Positions 8,441 to 19,535 of a stretch of DNA of 64,000 nt are shown one piece after another; position 1 is the first letter of the stretch, and each line of letters starts with the position of its first letter. The position numbers and the translations under genes were made by a program. Origin of the DNA: Candidatus Accumulibacter similis (GTDB taxonomy: Bacteria > Pseudomonadota > Gammaproteobacteria > Burkholderiales > Rhodocyclaceae); the NCBI GenBank assembly GCA_013347225.1, contig CP054595.1, positions 744,001-808,000 on the forward strand, in the 5' to 3' direction. Below the pieces are notes generated by a model. It saw nothing but the letters and a program-made list of their open reading frames with translations, made no database searches and was not told where the DNA came from.

Positions 8441-9880
8441 ATGATGACCGCCGTCGCCCTGACAAATGCCAGCACGCTGCGTGATGCGGGGCGTGCGGTG
8501 CCGATGCCTTTTCGCGTCCTCCTGGCGGACGGTCGCTCGCTGCTCGTCCTTCGTCTGCTGCGCGTGTTGCCCGGCAAGCGTCTGGTCGGCGACGCCGAGG
8601 TGGATGGTCGTCGGGTCTTGGCCAAACTCTTCATCGGACAACGTGGCGAGCGCCATTTGCACCGCGAACAGGCGGGCCTGGCAGCGCTTCGTCGCGCCGG
8701 CATCCCGACGCCGGCTGTGCGCGCGGCGGTGCCAATTGCCGGTGGTGGCCATGCCCTGTTGACGGATTTCCTCGATCCTGCCGAGAGCTTTGCGCAGGCG
8801 TGGGAGTCGTTGCGCGGCCGACCGGCTGGCGACCCGCGGGCTGTTGCCCGCCTGTTGCCGCTGTTGCACACCCTGGGTCGCCTGCACGCTGCCGGGTTGG
8901 TGCATGAAGACCTGCATCTCGGCAATTTCCTGTGCCACGCTGGGCGAATCTTCGTCATCGATGGCGATGCGCTGCGGCTTGGCCCGCCGGGGCAGCCTGT
9001 GCCACTGCACGAGGCCACTGCCAACCTGGCCGTTCTGCTGGCACAATTGCCCGCCGCATGGGACGACGAGCTGTCGCTGCTGCTGCCCGCCCATGCTGCC
9101 GGGGCTGGTGTGGATGTGCCATCGATGGCAGCGCTGCGCGAGCAGATCGCCAGGGTCAGGCGGTGGCGCTTGCGCGACCTCCTGGCGAAGACGGTACGCG
9201 ACTGTAGCCTGTTCGCCGTCACGCAGACCGCAGCGCGTTTCACCGCAGTCGCGCGCGCGCAAGCTGGCGCGCTGGCAGCCGTCATCGCGTCTCCGGATGA
9301 AGCCATCAGGGCGGGACGGATCCTCAAGGACGGCGGCACGAGTACGGTTGCGCGGGTCCTCGTCGATCACCAGATGTTGCTGCTCAAGCGCTACAACCTC
9401 AAGGGGCTCGGCCACGCGCTGGGACGCGCGCTGCGTCCCAGCCGCGCGTGGCATTCCTGGCGTGCAGCGCACCGGCTGCAGTTTTTCGGCATCGCGACGC
9501 CGACGCCCTTGGCGCTGATCGAGGAGCGCCTGGGGCCGCTGCGTCGACGCGCCTGGCTGGTCAGCGAATACTGCCCGGGGGAGAACCTGCTGTTGCATCT
9601 TGCTGCTGACCGTGAGCCGCCGGCTGCCGAAGCGCGGGCGATTCTCCAACTGTTTGCGGCGATGCACCGGCAGCGGATCACTCATGGCGACCTCAAGGCG
9701 ATGAATCTGCTCTGGCACGCTGGCCAGGTCTGGCTCATCGATCTCGATGATGTCGTCCAGCACCGCTCGGCAGCGGCGCATTCCCGCGCCTGGAGTCGTG
9801 ACCGGGCGCGCCTGCTGCGCAATTGGCCAGTCGGATCCGCCCTGTACCGCTGGCTCGACGATCACTTGCCGGCGGCCTGA
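8441..9880 (+). CDS. tandem two-domain LPS-kinase-like protein
   Basis: The 479-residue protein contains two kinase-like halves. The first has the catalytic loop H-E-D-L-H-L-G-N-F-L-C-H with V-I-D-G-D. The second has H-G-D-L-K-A-M-N-L-L-W-H with L-I-D-L-D-D. Both therefore keep the H-x-D-x4-N catalytic residues and a metal aspartate. Similar long proteins occur at the end of waaP clusters in Pseudomonas, so a role in core phosphorylation is likely; substrates are unknown. I chose the ATG at 8441, just after the previous gene, over an in-frame start 16 codons earlier. The gene is the last of the waa run and is convergent with msbA. Confidence 0.82.
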   Translation: MMTAVALTNASTLRDAGRAVPMPFRVLLADGRSLLVLRLLRVLPGKRLVGDAEVDGRRVLAKLFIGQRGERHLHREQAGLAALRRAGIPTPAVRAAVPIAGGGHALLTDFLDPAESFAQAWESLRGRPAGDPRAVARLLPLLHTLGRLHAAGLVHEDLHLGNFLCHAGRIFVIDGDALRLGPPGQPVPLHEATANLAVLLAQLPAAWDDELSLLLPAHAAGAGVDVPSMAALREQIARVRRWRLRDLLAKTVRDCSLFAVTQTAARFTAVARAQAGALAAVIASPDEAIRAGRILKDGGTSTVARVLVDHQMLLLKRYNLKGLGHALGRALRPSRAWHSWRAAHRLQFFGIATPTPLALIEERLGPLRRRAWLVSEYCPGENLLLHLAADREPPAAEARAILQLFAAMHRQRITHGDLKAMNLLWHAGQVWLIDLDDVVQHRSAAAHSRAWSRDRARLLRNWPVGSALYRWLDDHLPAA

Positions 9881-9954
9881 AGAACGTCAGCCGGTGGGCA
9901 GCGGGTGTCGTCAGGCCGCTGAGGTTGTCAACATGACGACTTCTTGACGATCCC

Positions 9955-11781
9955 TCAGGCTGCTGCCGCTGGCTTTGTTTGCTGCGCTTCCTCTGCATCC
10001 TCGAACTGCATCGCGTGCAGGCGCGCGTAGTGGCCGTTCGCGGCCAGCAGTTCGGCGTGCGTGCCGCGCTCGACTATGCTGCCCTGGTCCATGACGAGGA
10101 TCAGGTCCGCTCTCTCGATGGTCGACAGCCGATGGGCGATGACCAGTGTCGTGCGCCCGGCCATGACACGGTCGAGGGCGTTCTGTATATGGCGCTCCGA
10201 CTCGGTGTCGAGCGCCGAGGTCGCTTCGTCGAGGATCAGGATCGGTGCGTCCTTGAGCAGGGCGCGGGCGATTGCCAGGCGTTGCCGCTGGCCGCCCGAC
10301 AACATGACTCCGTTCTCGCCAACCAGCGTCTCGAAGCCGGCCGGCAGGCGATCGATGAACTCGCGCGCGTGCGCTGCTGCCGCGGCGGCCTCGACCTGGC
10401 TGCGCGGCGCGCCGGCGAGATCGCCGTAGGCGATGTTGCTGCTGACGGTATCGTTGAAGAGGACGACCTGTTGCGTCACCAAGGCTATGTGTCGGCGCAG
10501 GTTGCGCAGGGTATAGGCTTCGATCGCTGTGCCGTCGATCAATATCTGGCCAGAGTCGTGGTGGTAGAAGCGGGGAATCAGGTTCGCCAGCGTCGACTTG
10601 CCGCTCCCCGAGCGCCCGACCAAGGCCACCATCTGCCCGGGCGCGACGACGAAGCTGACTCTGTCGAGAACGCACTGGCTGCTGCCCGGGTAGGTGAACG
10701 AGAGCTCGCGGACCTCGAGATGACCGCTGACGCGTTCGCGCTCGATGATTCCGTGATCGGGCTCCGGCGATTCATCGAGTTGCGAGAAGATGCTCTCCGC
10801 ACCCGCAAGGCCCTTCTGGATGGTCGAGCTGACTTCAGACAGTTGGCGAATCGGTTTCGGCAGCATGCCGGCAGCGGTGATGTAGGCGACCAGGTCGCCG
10901 GCGGTGGCATCGCCGCGCAGCAGGAGGACGAGAACGAGCAACGCCGCCATGGTGCTGAAGGTGACGAACTGCAGCGCCGGGCCATAGCTGGCCGCCGTTC
11001 GCACCATGCGCAGTTGCCGTGCCGTATTGTTTGCACTCGCGTCCGCGAAGCGGGCCGATTCGTAGTCCTCGCCACCAAAACTGCGAACGACACGGTAGCC
11101 CTGGATCGTTTCTGCCACGACGTGGGTCAGGTCGCCCATCGCGACCTGGATCTTCCTGCTCTGCTTGCGGAACTTGCGGCTCGCGCTGCGCACCATGAGG
11201 CCGATGATCGGCAGGATCGCGACCATCAGCAGGGTGAGTCGCCAGTTCATCCACAGCAGGTAGCCGAACAGGAAGACGATCGTCATTCCCTCGCGGATGA
11301 CGACCTTGATTGCGTCGGTCGCGGCGCCGGTGACCATGGTCACATCGTAGGTGATGCGGGAAACCAAGTGTCCGGAGTTGTGCTGATCGAAGTACGAGTT
11401 CGGCAGCCGCAGCAGGCTGTTGAACAGCGCTCGCCGCAGGTCGTCGACGAGACCCAGCGACACCCGTGCCAAGTAATAGTTGCCGACAAAGGAACCGAGG
11501 CCCTGCCAAGTGACGGCGAGAAGAAGAAGCAGGGGTACGGCGTAGATCAGTTCGAGCTGGCCGAGCAGGGGAATCGAGTACGCGGTGCTTCCCTTGGCAG
11601 CGTTGAGTCCATCGACGAAGTACTTGAGGATGGCGGCGAGCATGGGCTGCGACGAGGCGAACATCAGGTAGCCGAGCAGGCTGACCACAAACAGGCCGAG
11701 CAGCGGCCGCAGATAGCCCAGCAGGCGAAGATAGATGCGCAGGGAGGAAACCGGTGCGGCGCTTTCTCTGGGAATGGACAC
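9955..11781 (-). CDS. msbA: lipid A export ABC transporter (MsbA-type)
   Basis: The 608-residue protein is a fused permease-ATPase half transporter of the MsbA family, which flips lipid A-core across the inner membrane. Six hydrophobic segments fill the N-terminal 320 residues. The ATPase half has Walker A (G-R-S-G-S-G-K-S-T), the signature L-S-G-G-Q-R-Q-R and Walker B (I-L-I-L-D-E-A-T-S-A-L-D). Its position beside the waa genes supports lipid A as cargo, although general multidrug exporters share this fold. The C-terminal tail is alanine rich. Confidence 0.93.
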   Translation of the reverse strand: MSIPRESAAPVSSLRIYLRLLGYLRPLLGLFVVSLLGYLMFASSQPMLAAILKYFVDGLNAAKGSTAYSIPLLGQLELIYAVPLLLLLAVTWQGLGSFVGNYYLARVSLGLVDDLRRALFNSLLRLPNSYFDQHNSGHLVSRITYDVTMVTGAATDAIKVVIREGMTIVFLFGYLLWMNWRLTLLMVAILPIIGLMVRSASRKFRKQSRKIQVAMGDLTHVVAETIQGYRVVRSFGGEDYESARFADASANNTARQLRMVRTAASYGPALQFVTFSTMAALLVLVLLLRGDATAGDLVAYITAAGMLPKPIRQLSEVSSTIQKGLAGAESIFSQLDESPEPDHGIIERERVSGHLEVRELSFTYPGSSQCVLDRVSFVVAPGQMVALVGRSGSGKSTLANLIPRFYHHDSGQILIDGTAIEAYTLRNLRRHIALVTQQVVLFNDTVSSNIAYGDLAGAPRSQVEAAAAAAHAREFIDRLPAGFETLVGENGVMLSGGQRQRLAIARALLKDAPILILDEATSALDTESERHIQNALDRVMAGRTTLVIAHRLSTIERADLILVMDQGSIVERGTHAELLAANGHYARLHAMQFEDAEEAQQTKPAAAA

Positions 11782-12007
11782 GCGGGTGGCAGCTGGATCG
11801 GATGGCGGACGAGTGTAACACGTGGCTCACGTCATCGCTCCGCTGCGGCGCTCTCGAAGCTGCTGCGGCGGTGGTCGATGCCGGCGCGAGTGACCACGCT
11901 CCGGCACGCCGTGGCACCATCCCTCTGCCGAGTCGGCCGGCTGTCCCCGGAGGGCACGCATCGGGAGAAAGATGGCCTGTTGCGTGCCCGCGCCCGGCCT
12001 GGCCCGT

Positions 12008-12208
12008 TCAGTCGAGTTCGGCCGGCGCTCCTTCATAGCTCGAACAGATCCGCTCCGCCGCCAGCGTCGTCGATCCAGCCGTGCCGCCGAGCTTCGCCTG
12101 GTATGCTCCGTTCAGTCCGAAGGCCGCCAGCAAGGCCAGTCCCTCCTCGTCCTCGGGTTCGATCCGGAGTGCGCAATCGCCGCCTTCCACTACCATCATC
12201 ACTTTCAT
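12008..12208 (-). CDS. small acidic hypothetical protein (66 aa)
   Basis: A 66-codon frame has a good ribosome-binding site, GGAGG seven bases before ATG. It starts M-K-V-M-M-V-V-E-G-G-D-C-A-L-R-I-E-P-E-D-E and continues with an alanine/leucine-rich middle. The composition looks protein-like and the start is well defined, but I recognise no family. It sits 226 bases upstream of msbA on the same strand and could be its first cistron. Confidence 0.5.
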   Translation of the reverse strand: MKVMMVVEGGDCALRIEPEDEEGLALLAAFGLNGAYQAKLGGTAGSTTLAAERICSSYEGAPAELD

Positions 12209-12569
12209 TTCAACCTCCATGGTCCCCCGGTCATGCTGCCGGACGGACGGGCCAGATCAACCAGCGGCTTTGCAGTCGCCCTGGCGCCCGCTGCTCACGT
12301 CAGGGCTGAGGGTCAGAGGCGTTGATGCAATCGTCACCTCTGAGCAAAGTATCTGCGTGCCGGGGCACGGTCGGAAAGGAACTAGTGCACAGCTGGCGCG
12401 ATCCTCGCGGCAGACCGTGCAGGCGGTCCGCACGAGTGCTATAGTCACCCGGCGGACTGGCCGACGTTGCTGGACAGCGGGCAGGGGACGAGATACTCGT
12501 GTTACGCAGCCGGCCATCCCGGTTGTCGCACAGATCGTCCGCCCACGAAGTGTTTCTTGAGGCGCCTGC
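12209..12569 (+). other. intergenic region upstream of crcB
   Basis: About 360 bases lie between the start of the small acidic gene and crcB. I see no convincing gene here. I looked for the crcB-motif fluoride riboswitch and did not find its conserved core. Both neighbours read away from this region, so it should contain both of their promoters. Confidence 0.5.
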
Positions 12570-12956
12570 ATGTGGAAATCGATCCTTGCCATCTCGGTTG
12601 GCGCTGCGCTTGGCGCACTGCTGCGCTGGCAACTCGGCGTCAGGCTGAACGCGTTGTTGCCGAGCGTGCCGCCGGGAACGCTCGTCGCCAACCTGTTCGG
12701 CGCCTACGTCATCGGAGTGGCGATCGCCTTTTTCGCCTTCGCCGCGGCCGTCTCGCCGGAGTGGCGTCTGCTCGTGATCACCGGTTTCTGCGGCGGGTTG
12801 ACGACCTTCTCGACCTTTTCCGCCGAGCTGGCGGTGTTGCTGCAACAGGGTCGACTTCTATGGGCGGCCGTGCTGATTCTGGTACATGTCGTCGGCTCGC
12901 TGCTGATGACCATTGCCGGCATGGCCACCGTCGTCTGGCTGAAGGGTGCGAGCTGA
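12570..12956 (+). CDS. crcB: fluoride ion channel/exporter CrcB (Fluc)
   Basis: The 128-residue integral membrane protein has four hydrophobic segments and the family signatures [15 protein letters not shown] and [13 protein letters not shown]. CrcB works as a dual-topology dimer that lets fluoride leave the cell. Length and motifs are complete. Fourteen bases downstream lies a DUF190 gene, a recurring neighbour of crcB. Confidence 0.95.
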   Translation: MWKSILAISVGAALGALLRWQLGVRLNALLPSVPPGTLVANLFGAYVIGVAIAFFAFAAAVSPEWRLLVITGFCGGLTTFSTFSAELAVLLQQGRLLWAAVLILVHVVGSLLMTIAGMATVVWLKGAS

Positions 12957-12969
12957 TGGGGTGGCGCAG

Positions 12970-13323
12970 ATGAAGGGTTCGCTGCTTCGCTTCTATGTCG
13001 GCGAAGGCGAGCGCCTGCATGGCGCCCTGCTCTGGGAATGGCTGCTCGCCGAGGGCAACCGGCTCGGCATCCGTGGCGGCTCGGCGTTCCGTGCGGTGGG
13101 CGGCTTCGGGCGCCGCCATGCAATACACGAGGATCGTTTCTTCGAGCTCTCCGGCAGTGGTTGCATTGAGGTCGAGTTCGTCGTTACCGAGGAAGAGGAA
13201 CGGCGAATCGTCGACTTGCTTCGGCACGAGAAGGTCAGGGTCTTCTGCTCGCGGGTGGCGGCCAGCTTCGACATCATCAATCCCGACGCGCAGGACCCTC
13301 CCCAGCCGAGCGCTGTTGGCTAG
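12970..13323 (+). CDS. DUF190 domain protein
   Basis: The 117-residue soluble protein begins M-K-G-S-L-L-R-F-Y-V-G-E and continues with the G-I-R-G-G-S-A-F-R-A-V-G-G-F-G block typical of DUF190, a small ferredoxin-like, PII-like fold. The start at 12970 leaves 13 bases after crcB, so they form one operon. Function is not established. The association with crcB suggests a role in fluoride handling, which is inference. The stop overlaps the stop of the converging kinase gene by three bases. Confidence 0.82.
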   Translation: MKGSLLRFYVGEGERLHGALLWEWLLAEGNRLGIRGGSAFRAVGGFGRRHAIHEDRFFELSGSGCIEVEFVVTEEEERRIVDLLRHEKVRVFCSRVAASFDIINPDAQDPPQPSAVG

Positions 13324-14051
13324 GGCTGGGGGCGGGCCAGCTGCTGCCGGTAGGCCGCGTTGAAGCACTGCCAGTCGGCGTCGTCCCAGCCGCTCGTGTG
13401 TCGCCGCAACTGGTCGAGATCATGGGCGCTGGCGCGCCCGCGGCTGATTGCCCGACGCAGCTTCTCAAGATCAATGAAGCGAACGTCGCTTTCCTCGTAG
13501 GCTCCGGGCGTGTTCGGGCTGCGACGGACGAAGACGTGCTTGCCGTAGAGGCAGCTGTGTTGCAGCCGTTGGCGGTGGAGACGGGCGCAGGCGCTGGCGA
13601 TGGCAGCGATCAGTGACTCGCGGTGGTGTGGTGCCGGCTGCGGGTTCGCCAGGTTCCATTCGTCGAGACTGCTGAAGTCGTCGAGGGCGCGGGTCACGAG
13701 GATCGCTTGCCATTGTCCGGCGTCTCGGCGGTCGCCGTAGTACAGTGCTTCCAGGGTGCCAATGGCGTGTCGGTGCAGGCGCAGGATGTTCCGGTATTCG
13801 CGGTAGAAGGTGGGGATGCCGCGCAGGGGGTGGCGCAGCGTCCGACAGAGGTGGTCTTCCTGACGTTTGACGAAGATCGCGCTGCCATCGGCGAGAAGAT
13901 GACGGCTGACCCCGCTCCAGCCGCCGCGTCTCGCGTTGGGGGCTTCATGCCAGTCGGTTGCGAGCGACCACAACGGGCCGAAACCTGCGAGCTGGTGGTG
14001 CTGCAGCTCGCTCCGGGCGGCCTCGGACGGAAAGAGATCGCGCACGTTCAT
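13320..14051 (-). CDS. InaA-family kinase-like protein, atypical catalytic loop
   Basis: The 243-residue protein resembles the InaA branch of LPS kinases: G-W-S-G-V-S-R-H-L-L, then the ATP-site strand A-I-F-V-K-R-Q-E-D-H. The expected catalytic loop reads H-S-C-L-Y-G-K-H-V-F-V and so lacks the H-x-D aspartate, while F-I-D-L-E-K supplies the later metal aspartate. InaA proteins commonly have a C-L-Y-x-K-H loop, so this is a family trait rather than decay. The start (M-N-V-R-D-L-F-P) is 48 codons inside a longer open frame and gives the usual length. A methyltransferase gene lies 37 bases upstream. Confidence 0.78.
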   Translation of the reverse strand: MNVRDLFPSEAARSELQHHQLAGFGPLWSLATDWHEAPNARRGGWSGVSRHLLADGSAIFVKRQEDHLCRTLRHPLRGIPTFYREYRNILRLHRHAIGTLEALYYGDRRDAGQWQAILVTRALDDFSSLDEWNLANPQPAPHHRESLIAAIASACARLHRQRLQHSCLYGKHVFVRRSPNTPGAYEESDVRFIDLEKLRRAISRGRASAHDLDQLRRHTSGWDDADWQCFNAAYRQQLARPQP

Positions 14052-14088
14052 GGATTGGTGGACGGCCGCCGGCCTTGCCAAAACGATT

Positions 14089-14772
14089 TCAGGCCGGCAT
14101 TTTGCGCAGCACGTAGGCGCGCCACATGAAGAGGTAGGGCAGGAAGTCCACGTGCCCGACGATGGCGAAACCGGCCTCGCGGCACTCGCGCTCAAACTGC
14201 TGGCGCGGAACGATGAACCGGTTGTCGCTCGTCTCGCCGGCGCGCAGGCGCCTCACCTCGAGCCGCCGCCGACGCCAGGCCTTGTAGTTGCGGTCGACCC
14301 AGAGAGACAGCACGACGGTGTCCCGGGTGACGCGACGGAACTCCCTGAGGAGCGCGAGCCGATGGGCTGAGTCGCCGATGTGATGCACCAGGCGTATCGA
14401 AAAGATGCAGTCGACGTGGGCATCGGGCAGGCTGATCTCAAAGGCGGAGCACTGCAGCAGCCGGAATCGTTTGACGATTTCTGGAGACCGTACCTTGGCG
14501 GCGACGTCGAGCATCGCCTGGCTGTAATCGGCTGCCAGCAGTTCCCGCTGCGCGTCTTCGGCCAGCAGTGACCAGAAGCGCCCGGTGCCACACGGCAGGT
14601 CGAGCACCGACGAGGGGTTGCCGGCCAGCGCCAGCGCGCGTGCCGCCATCCGATGCTCGAGCCGATCCGACAGCTTTTTCCGATCGTGCTTCTGGAAGTA
14701 CTCCTGCGAGTGTGAGTCGGTGTACTTTTCGGAGAAGGGCAAATGGATGGACTGCTTGTGTTCGTCGTTCAT
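14089..14772 (-). CDS. class I SAM-dependent methyltransferase
   Basis: The 227-residue protein has a complete Rossmann methyltransferase core: motif I V-L-D-L-P-C-G-T-G-R-F, the acidic motif L-L-A-A-D-Y-S and a later S-I-R-L-V-H-H-I-G-D block. The end L-P-Y-L-F-M-W-R-A-Y-V-L-R is hydrophobic and aromatic. Start M-N-D-E-H-K-Q is preferred over an upstream ATG because the preceding residues look non-coding. It is in an apparent operon with the InaA-like kinase, so a small envelope-related substrate is possible, but the substrate cannot be deduced. Confidence 0.8.
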   Translation of the reverse strand: MNDEHKQSIHLPFSEKYTDSHSQEYFQKHDRKKLSDRLEHRMAARALALAGNPSSVLDLPCGTGRFWSLLAEDAQRELLAADYSQAMLDVAAKVRSPEIVKRFRLLQCSAFEISLPDAHVDCIFSIRLVHHIGDSAHRLALLREFRRVTRDTVVLSLWVDRNYKAWRRRRLEVRRLRAGETSDNRFIVPRQQFERECREAGFAIVGHVDFLPYLFMWRAYVLRKMPA

Positions 14773-14941
14773 GTCGTCGCGGGTACCCTGATTGCCGGGG
14801 ATGATGCAGCCGGGCGGCAAGGATAGCACAGCCGGTCACCGGCTGTTGGCATCGCCGCGTGTTCGACCAGCAGGCAACATCGATGGCGCATCGCTGGCTG
14901 ACCGCTGGCAGGCATGATCGGAGAATGGCACGGCTGCCGGG

Positions 14942-17193
<2,252 letters not shown>

Positions 17194-17211
17194 TCACTGG
17201 CTCGCGACTGC

Positions 17212-17244
17212 AAACAAAAAGCCCTACCGGAGAGGATAGGGCTT
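17212..17244 (-). terminator. rho-independent terminator after rpmA
   Basis: On the minus strand AAGCCCTA and TAGGGCTT flank a ten-base loop and are followed by TTTTTG. It lies between rpmA and obgE and may reduce read-through into obgE-proB. Confidence 0.8.
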
Positions 17245-17286
17245 GGGCCTGCTCTGGTTGGCATGCAACCGCCAACGTGCGGTGGC

Positions 17287-17553
17287 TCAGTCGGCGGCAA
17301 GGGGAACGATGCTGACCGTGCGCCGGGCAAGCGCGCCCTTGATGGCAAACTGCACATGGCCGTCCACCAGGGCGAACAGCGTGTGGTCCTTGCCGATGCC
17401 CATGTTCTCGCCCGGGTGGTAGGCGGTGCCGCGCTGGCGAACGATGATGTTGCCGGCGCGAACGAGCTGTCCTCCGTAGCGCTTGACGCCCAGGCGTTTC
17501 GCTTCCGAGTCGCGGCCATTGCGTACGCTGCCGCCGGCTTTCTTGTGTGCCAT
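17287..17553 (-). CDS. rpmA: 50S ribosomal protein L27
   Basis: The 88-residue protein has the invariant L27 start [16 protein letters not shown] and ends normally. L27 reaches the peptidyl transferase centre of the 50S subunit. It is 19 bases downstream of rplU. Confidence 0.98.
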   Translation of the reverse strand: MAHKKAGGSVRNGRDSEAKRLGVKRYGGQLVRAGNIIVRQRGTAYHPGENMGIGKDHTLFALVDGHVQFAIKGALARRTVSIVPLAAD

Positions 17554-17572
17554 GGATCAGACTCCTCTCGTG

Positions 17573-17908
17573 TCAGGCTGCAGGCGCAGTCGCGGCGCCG
17601 GCAGCAATTGCATCAACGCGAATCTCGGTGTAGTTCTGGCGATGCCCCTGATGCTTCTGCGAGTGCTTGCGCCGGCGCATCTTGAAGATGCGGATCTTTT
17701 CGTGACGGCCGTGGGACAGCACAGTTGCCCTGACTGCGGCGCCGGTGACCAGCGGCGTGCCGATCTGCACCGCCTCGCCTTCACCAAGCATGAGAACCTG
17801 ATCGAGGGTAACTTCTGCGCCAACTTCTGCCGGTATCTGTTCTATTTTCAATTTTTCGCCGTTGACAACGCGATACTGCTTGCCACCGGTTTTTATCACC
17901 GCGTACAT
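17573..17908 (-). CDS. rplU: 50S ribosomal protein L21
   Basis: The 111-residue protein starts [14 protein letters not shown] and has [21 protein letters not shown], typical of L21. It is the first gene of the rplU-rpmA pair, with a recognisable promoter 50-80 bases upstream. The tail after residue 100 is alanine rich and slightly longer than the E. coli form. Confidence 0.97.
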   Translation of the reverse strand: MYAVIKTGGKQYRVVNGEKLKIEQIPAEVGAEVTLDQVLMLGEGEAVQIGTPLVTGAAVRATVLSHGRHEKIRIFKMRRRKHSQKHQGHRQNYTEIRVDAIAAGAATAPAA

Positions 17909-17959
17909 GTTGGACTCCAGGTAAACGAAAACTGAACGATGTGCAGCAAAGAACCGCGC

Positions 17960-17987
17960 ATTCTACCGGGTTTTCTCCCTTCGTCAA
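17960..17987 (-). promoter_or_regulatory. sigma70-type promoter for rplU-rpmA
   Basis: Minus-strand TTGACG, a 16-base spacer and TAGAAT lie 52 bases upstream of the rplU start. Confidence 0.65.
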
Positions 17988-18016
17988 AGCTTTTTCCGGC
18001 TCGCGGAACGGCTTGC

Positions 18017-18045
18017 TTGACGCAGGGGAGGGTCACGCCTAAGAT
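18017..18045 (+). promoter_or_regulatory. sigma70-type promoter for ispB
   Basis: TTGACG, a 17-base spacer and TAAGAT lie 35 bases before the ispB start. It is back to back with the rplU promoter. Confidence 0.6.
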
Positions 18046-18080
18046 CCGCAGGTTTCGTGCCAGGGTGCCGCGTCGTGAGA

Positions 18081-19043
18081 ATGGAGCAGCTGTACAGGCT
18101 GATCGGGTCGGACATGACCGCTGTCGACGCGGTGATCCGTCAACGCCTGCATTCCGACGTGGCCCTGGTGCGGCAGGTGGCCGAGTATATCGTGCACAGC
18201 GGGGGCAAGAGGCTGCGCCCGGCGCTGGTGCTGCTTGCGGCCGGTGCTCTCGACTATCGCGGCACGCACCATCATCAGCTGGCGGCAGTGATCGAGTTCA
18301 TACACACGGCGACGCTCCTGCACGATGATGTGGTGGACGCGTCGAACTTGCGGCGTGGTCGCCAGACTGCCAACGCGCTCTTCGGCAATTCGGCCAGCGT
18401 GCTTGTTGGCGACTTCCTCTATTCGCGCGCCTTCCAGATGATGGTTGCGGTGCACGACATGCGCATCATGCAGGTGCTGTCCGACGCGACCAACATCATC
18501 GCCGAGGGCGAGGTTCTGCAGTTGATGAACTGCCACGATGCGGACGTCGATGAGGAAGGCTATCTGCAGGTCATCCGCTACAAGACGGCGAAACTGTTCG
18601 AAGCGGCGGCACAGGTTGGTGCCATCATTGGCGGTGCCGGCGGGGACATCGAGAAGGCAATGGCGGTCTACGGCATGCACCTGGGAACCGCTTTCCAGCT
18701 GATTGACGACGTGCTGGACTATTCGGGTGCCGAACTCGAGACGGGCAAGCAGCTGGGCGATGACCTCGCCGAGGGAAAGCCGACCCTGCCGCTGATCTTC
18801 GTTCTGCAGAACGGCAATCCCCAGCAGGCCGCGAGCGTTCGCCGGGCCATCGAGGACGGTGGCCGGGATAGCCTGCCGGAGGTCCTGGCGGCGGTGCGTG
18901 AAACCGGCGCGCTCGAATATGCGCGGCGCAGAGCAGCAGCCGAAACCGAGCTTGCGGCGCGTGCTCTGGCAGCTGTTCCCGCTTCTCAGTACCGCGATTC
19001 CCTGCTAGAATTATGCCTCTTCGCGGTCGCCAGGACGTACTAG
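18081..19043 (+). CDS. ispB: polyprenyl (octaprenyl-type) diphosphate synthase
   Basis: The 320-residue protein is a trans long-chain prenyl synthase making the ubiquinone side chain from IPP and FPP. It has G-G-K-R-L-R-P, the first aspartate-rich motif L-L-H-D-D-V-V-D and the second, L-I-D-D-V-L-D-Y. The family name is secure; chain length is not readable from sequence. The ATG at 18081 (M-E-Q-L-Y-R-L-I) fits homologues better than an ATG eight codons upstream, which would sit close to the -10 element. A tRNA-Pro gene follows 18 bases after the stop. Confidence 0.94.
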   Translation: MEQLYRLIGSDMTAVDAVIRQRLHSDVALVRQVAEYIVHSGGKRLRPALVLLAAGALDYRGTHHHQLAAVIEFIHTATLLHDDVVDASNLRRGRQTANALFGNSASVLVGDFLYSRAFQMMVAVHDMRIMQVLSDATNIIAEGEVLQLMNCHDADVDEEGYLQVIRYKTAKLFEAAAQVGAIIGGAGGDIEKAMAVYGMHLGTAFQLIDDVLDYSGAELETGKQLGDDLAEGKPTLPLIFVLQNGNPQQAASVRRAIEDGGRDSLPEVLAAVRETGALEYARRRAAAETELAARALAAVPASQYRDSLLELCLFAVARTY

Positions 19044-19061
19044 CTCTGGTGTCGCTTCGGT

Positions 19062-19138
<77 letters not shown>

Positions 19139-19307
19139 TCCGCCATGTTTCAGTCTTGCACTCTGGTGCGCGCAGGTGGTCCGTCGCCGGAGCACTGGGG
19201 TTTCGCGTTCACCGGCGGCGTTTCCCGTACGATCTGCTCTGACCATGGACTGGCCGCCGGCGCCGGCCATCTGCTATGCTTAGGCGCTCTGCAGACCTCT
19301 TCTGGCG

Positions 19308-19535
19308 ATGACCAAGTACCTCCTCATGCTCGTTCTCGCGCTCTTCGCATGGTGGGCGTGGCGCAGTTACCGCAAGCCGGGGAGGACGGACGCGCCGCGC
19401 GATCGCGCGGCCGAGCGAATGGTCCCGTGTGCTCAATGTGGTATCAACCAGCCGGTCAGCGAGAGCCTGCTCGCCAACGGCCGTTACTATTGCTGTGCCG
19501 CTCACCTGCGTGAATCCCGAGGCGAAGGCGGCTGA
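19308..19535 (+). CDS. PP0621-family small zinc-ribbon-like membrane protein
   Basis: The 75-residue protein has one N-terminal membrane helix (Y-L-L-M-L-V-L-A-L-F-A-W-W-A-W), a basic stretch and a C-terminal cysteine motif, C-A-Q-C-G ... Y-C-C-A-A-H, likely to bind zinc. Such proteins sit directly upstream of pilS in many betaproteobacteria. The role is unknown. The pilS reading frame begins within its last codons, so the two are coupled. Confidence 0.85.
   Translation: MTKYLLMLVLALFAWWAWRSYRKPGRTDAPRDRAAERMVPCAQCGINQPVSESLLANGRYYCCAAHLRESRGEGG

Noticed and set aside
9979..12309. A 776-codon open frame on the + strand
   Set aside because: It is antisense to msbA, which has all ABC transporter motifs; its translation has no motif and reflects GC-rich codon bias.
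12209..12569. Fluoride riboswitch upstream of crcB
   Set aside because: The conserved core of the crcB motif was not found by eye.
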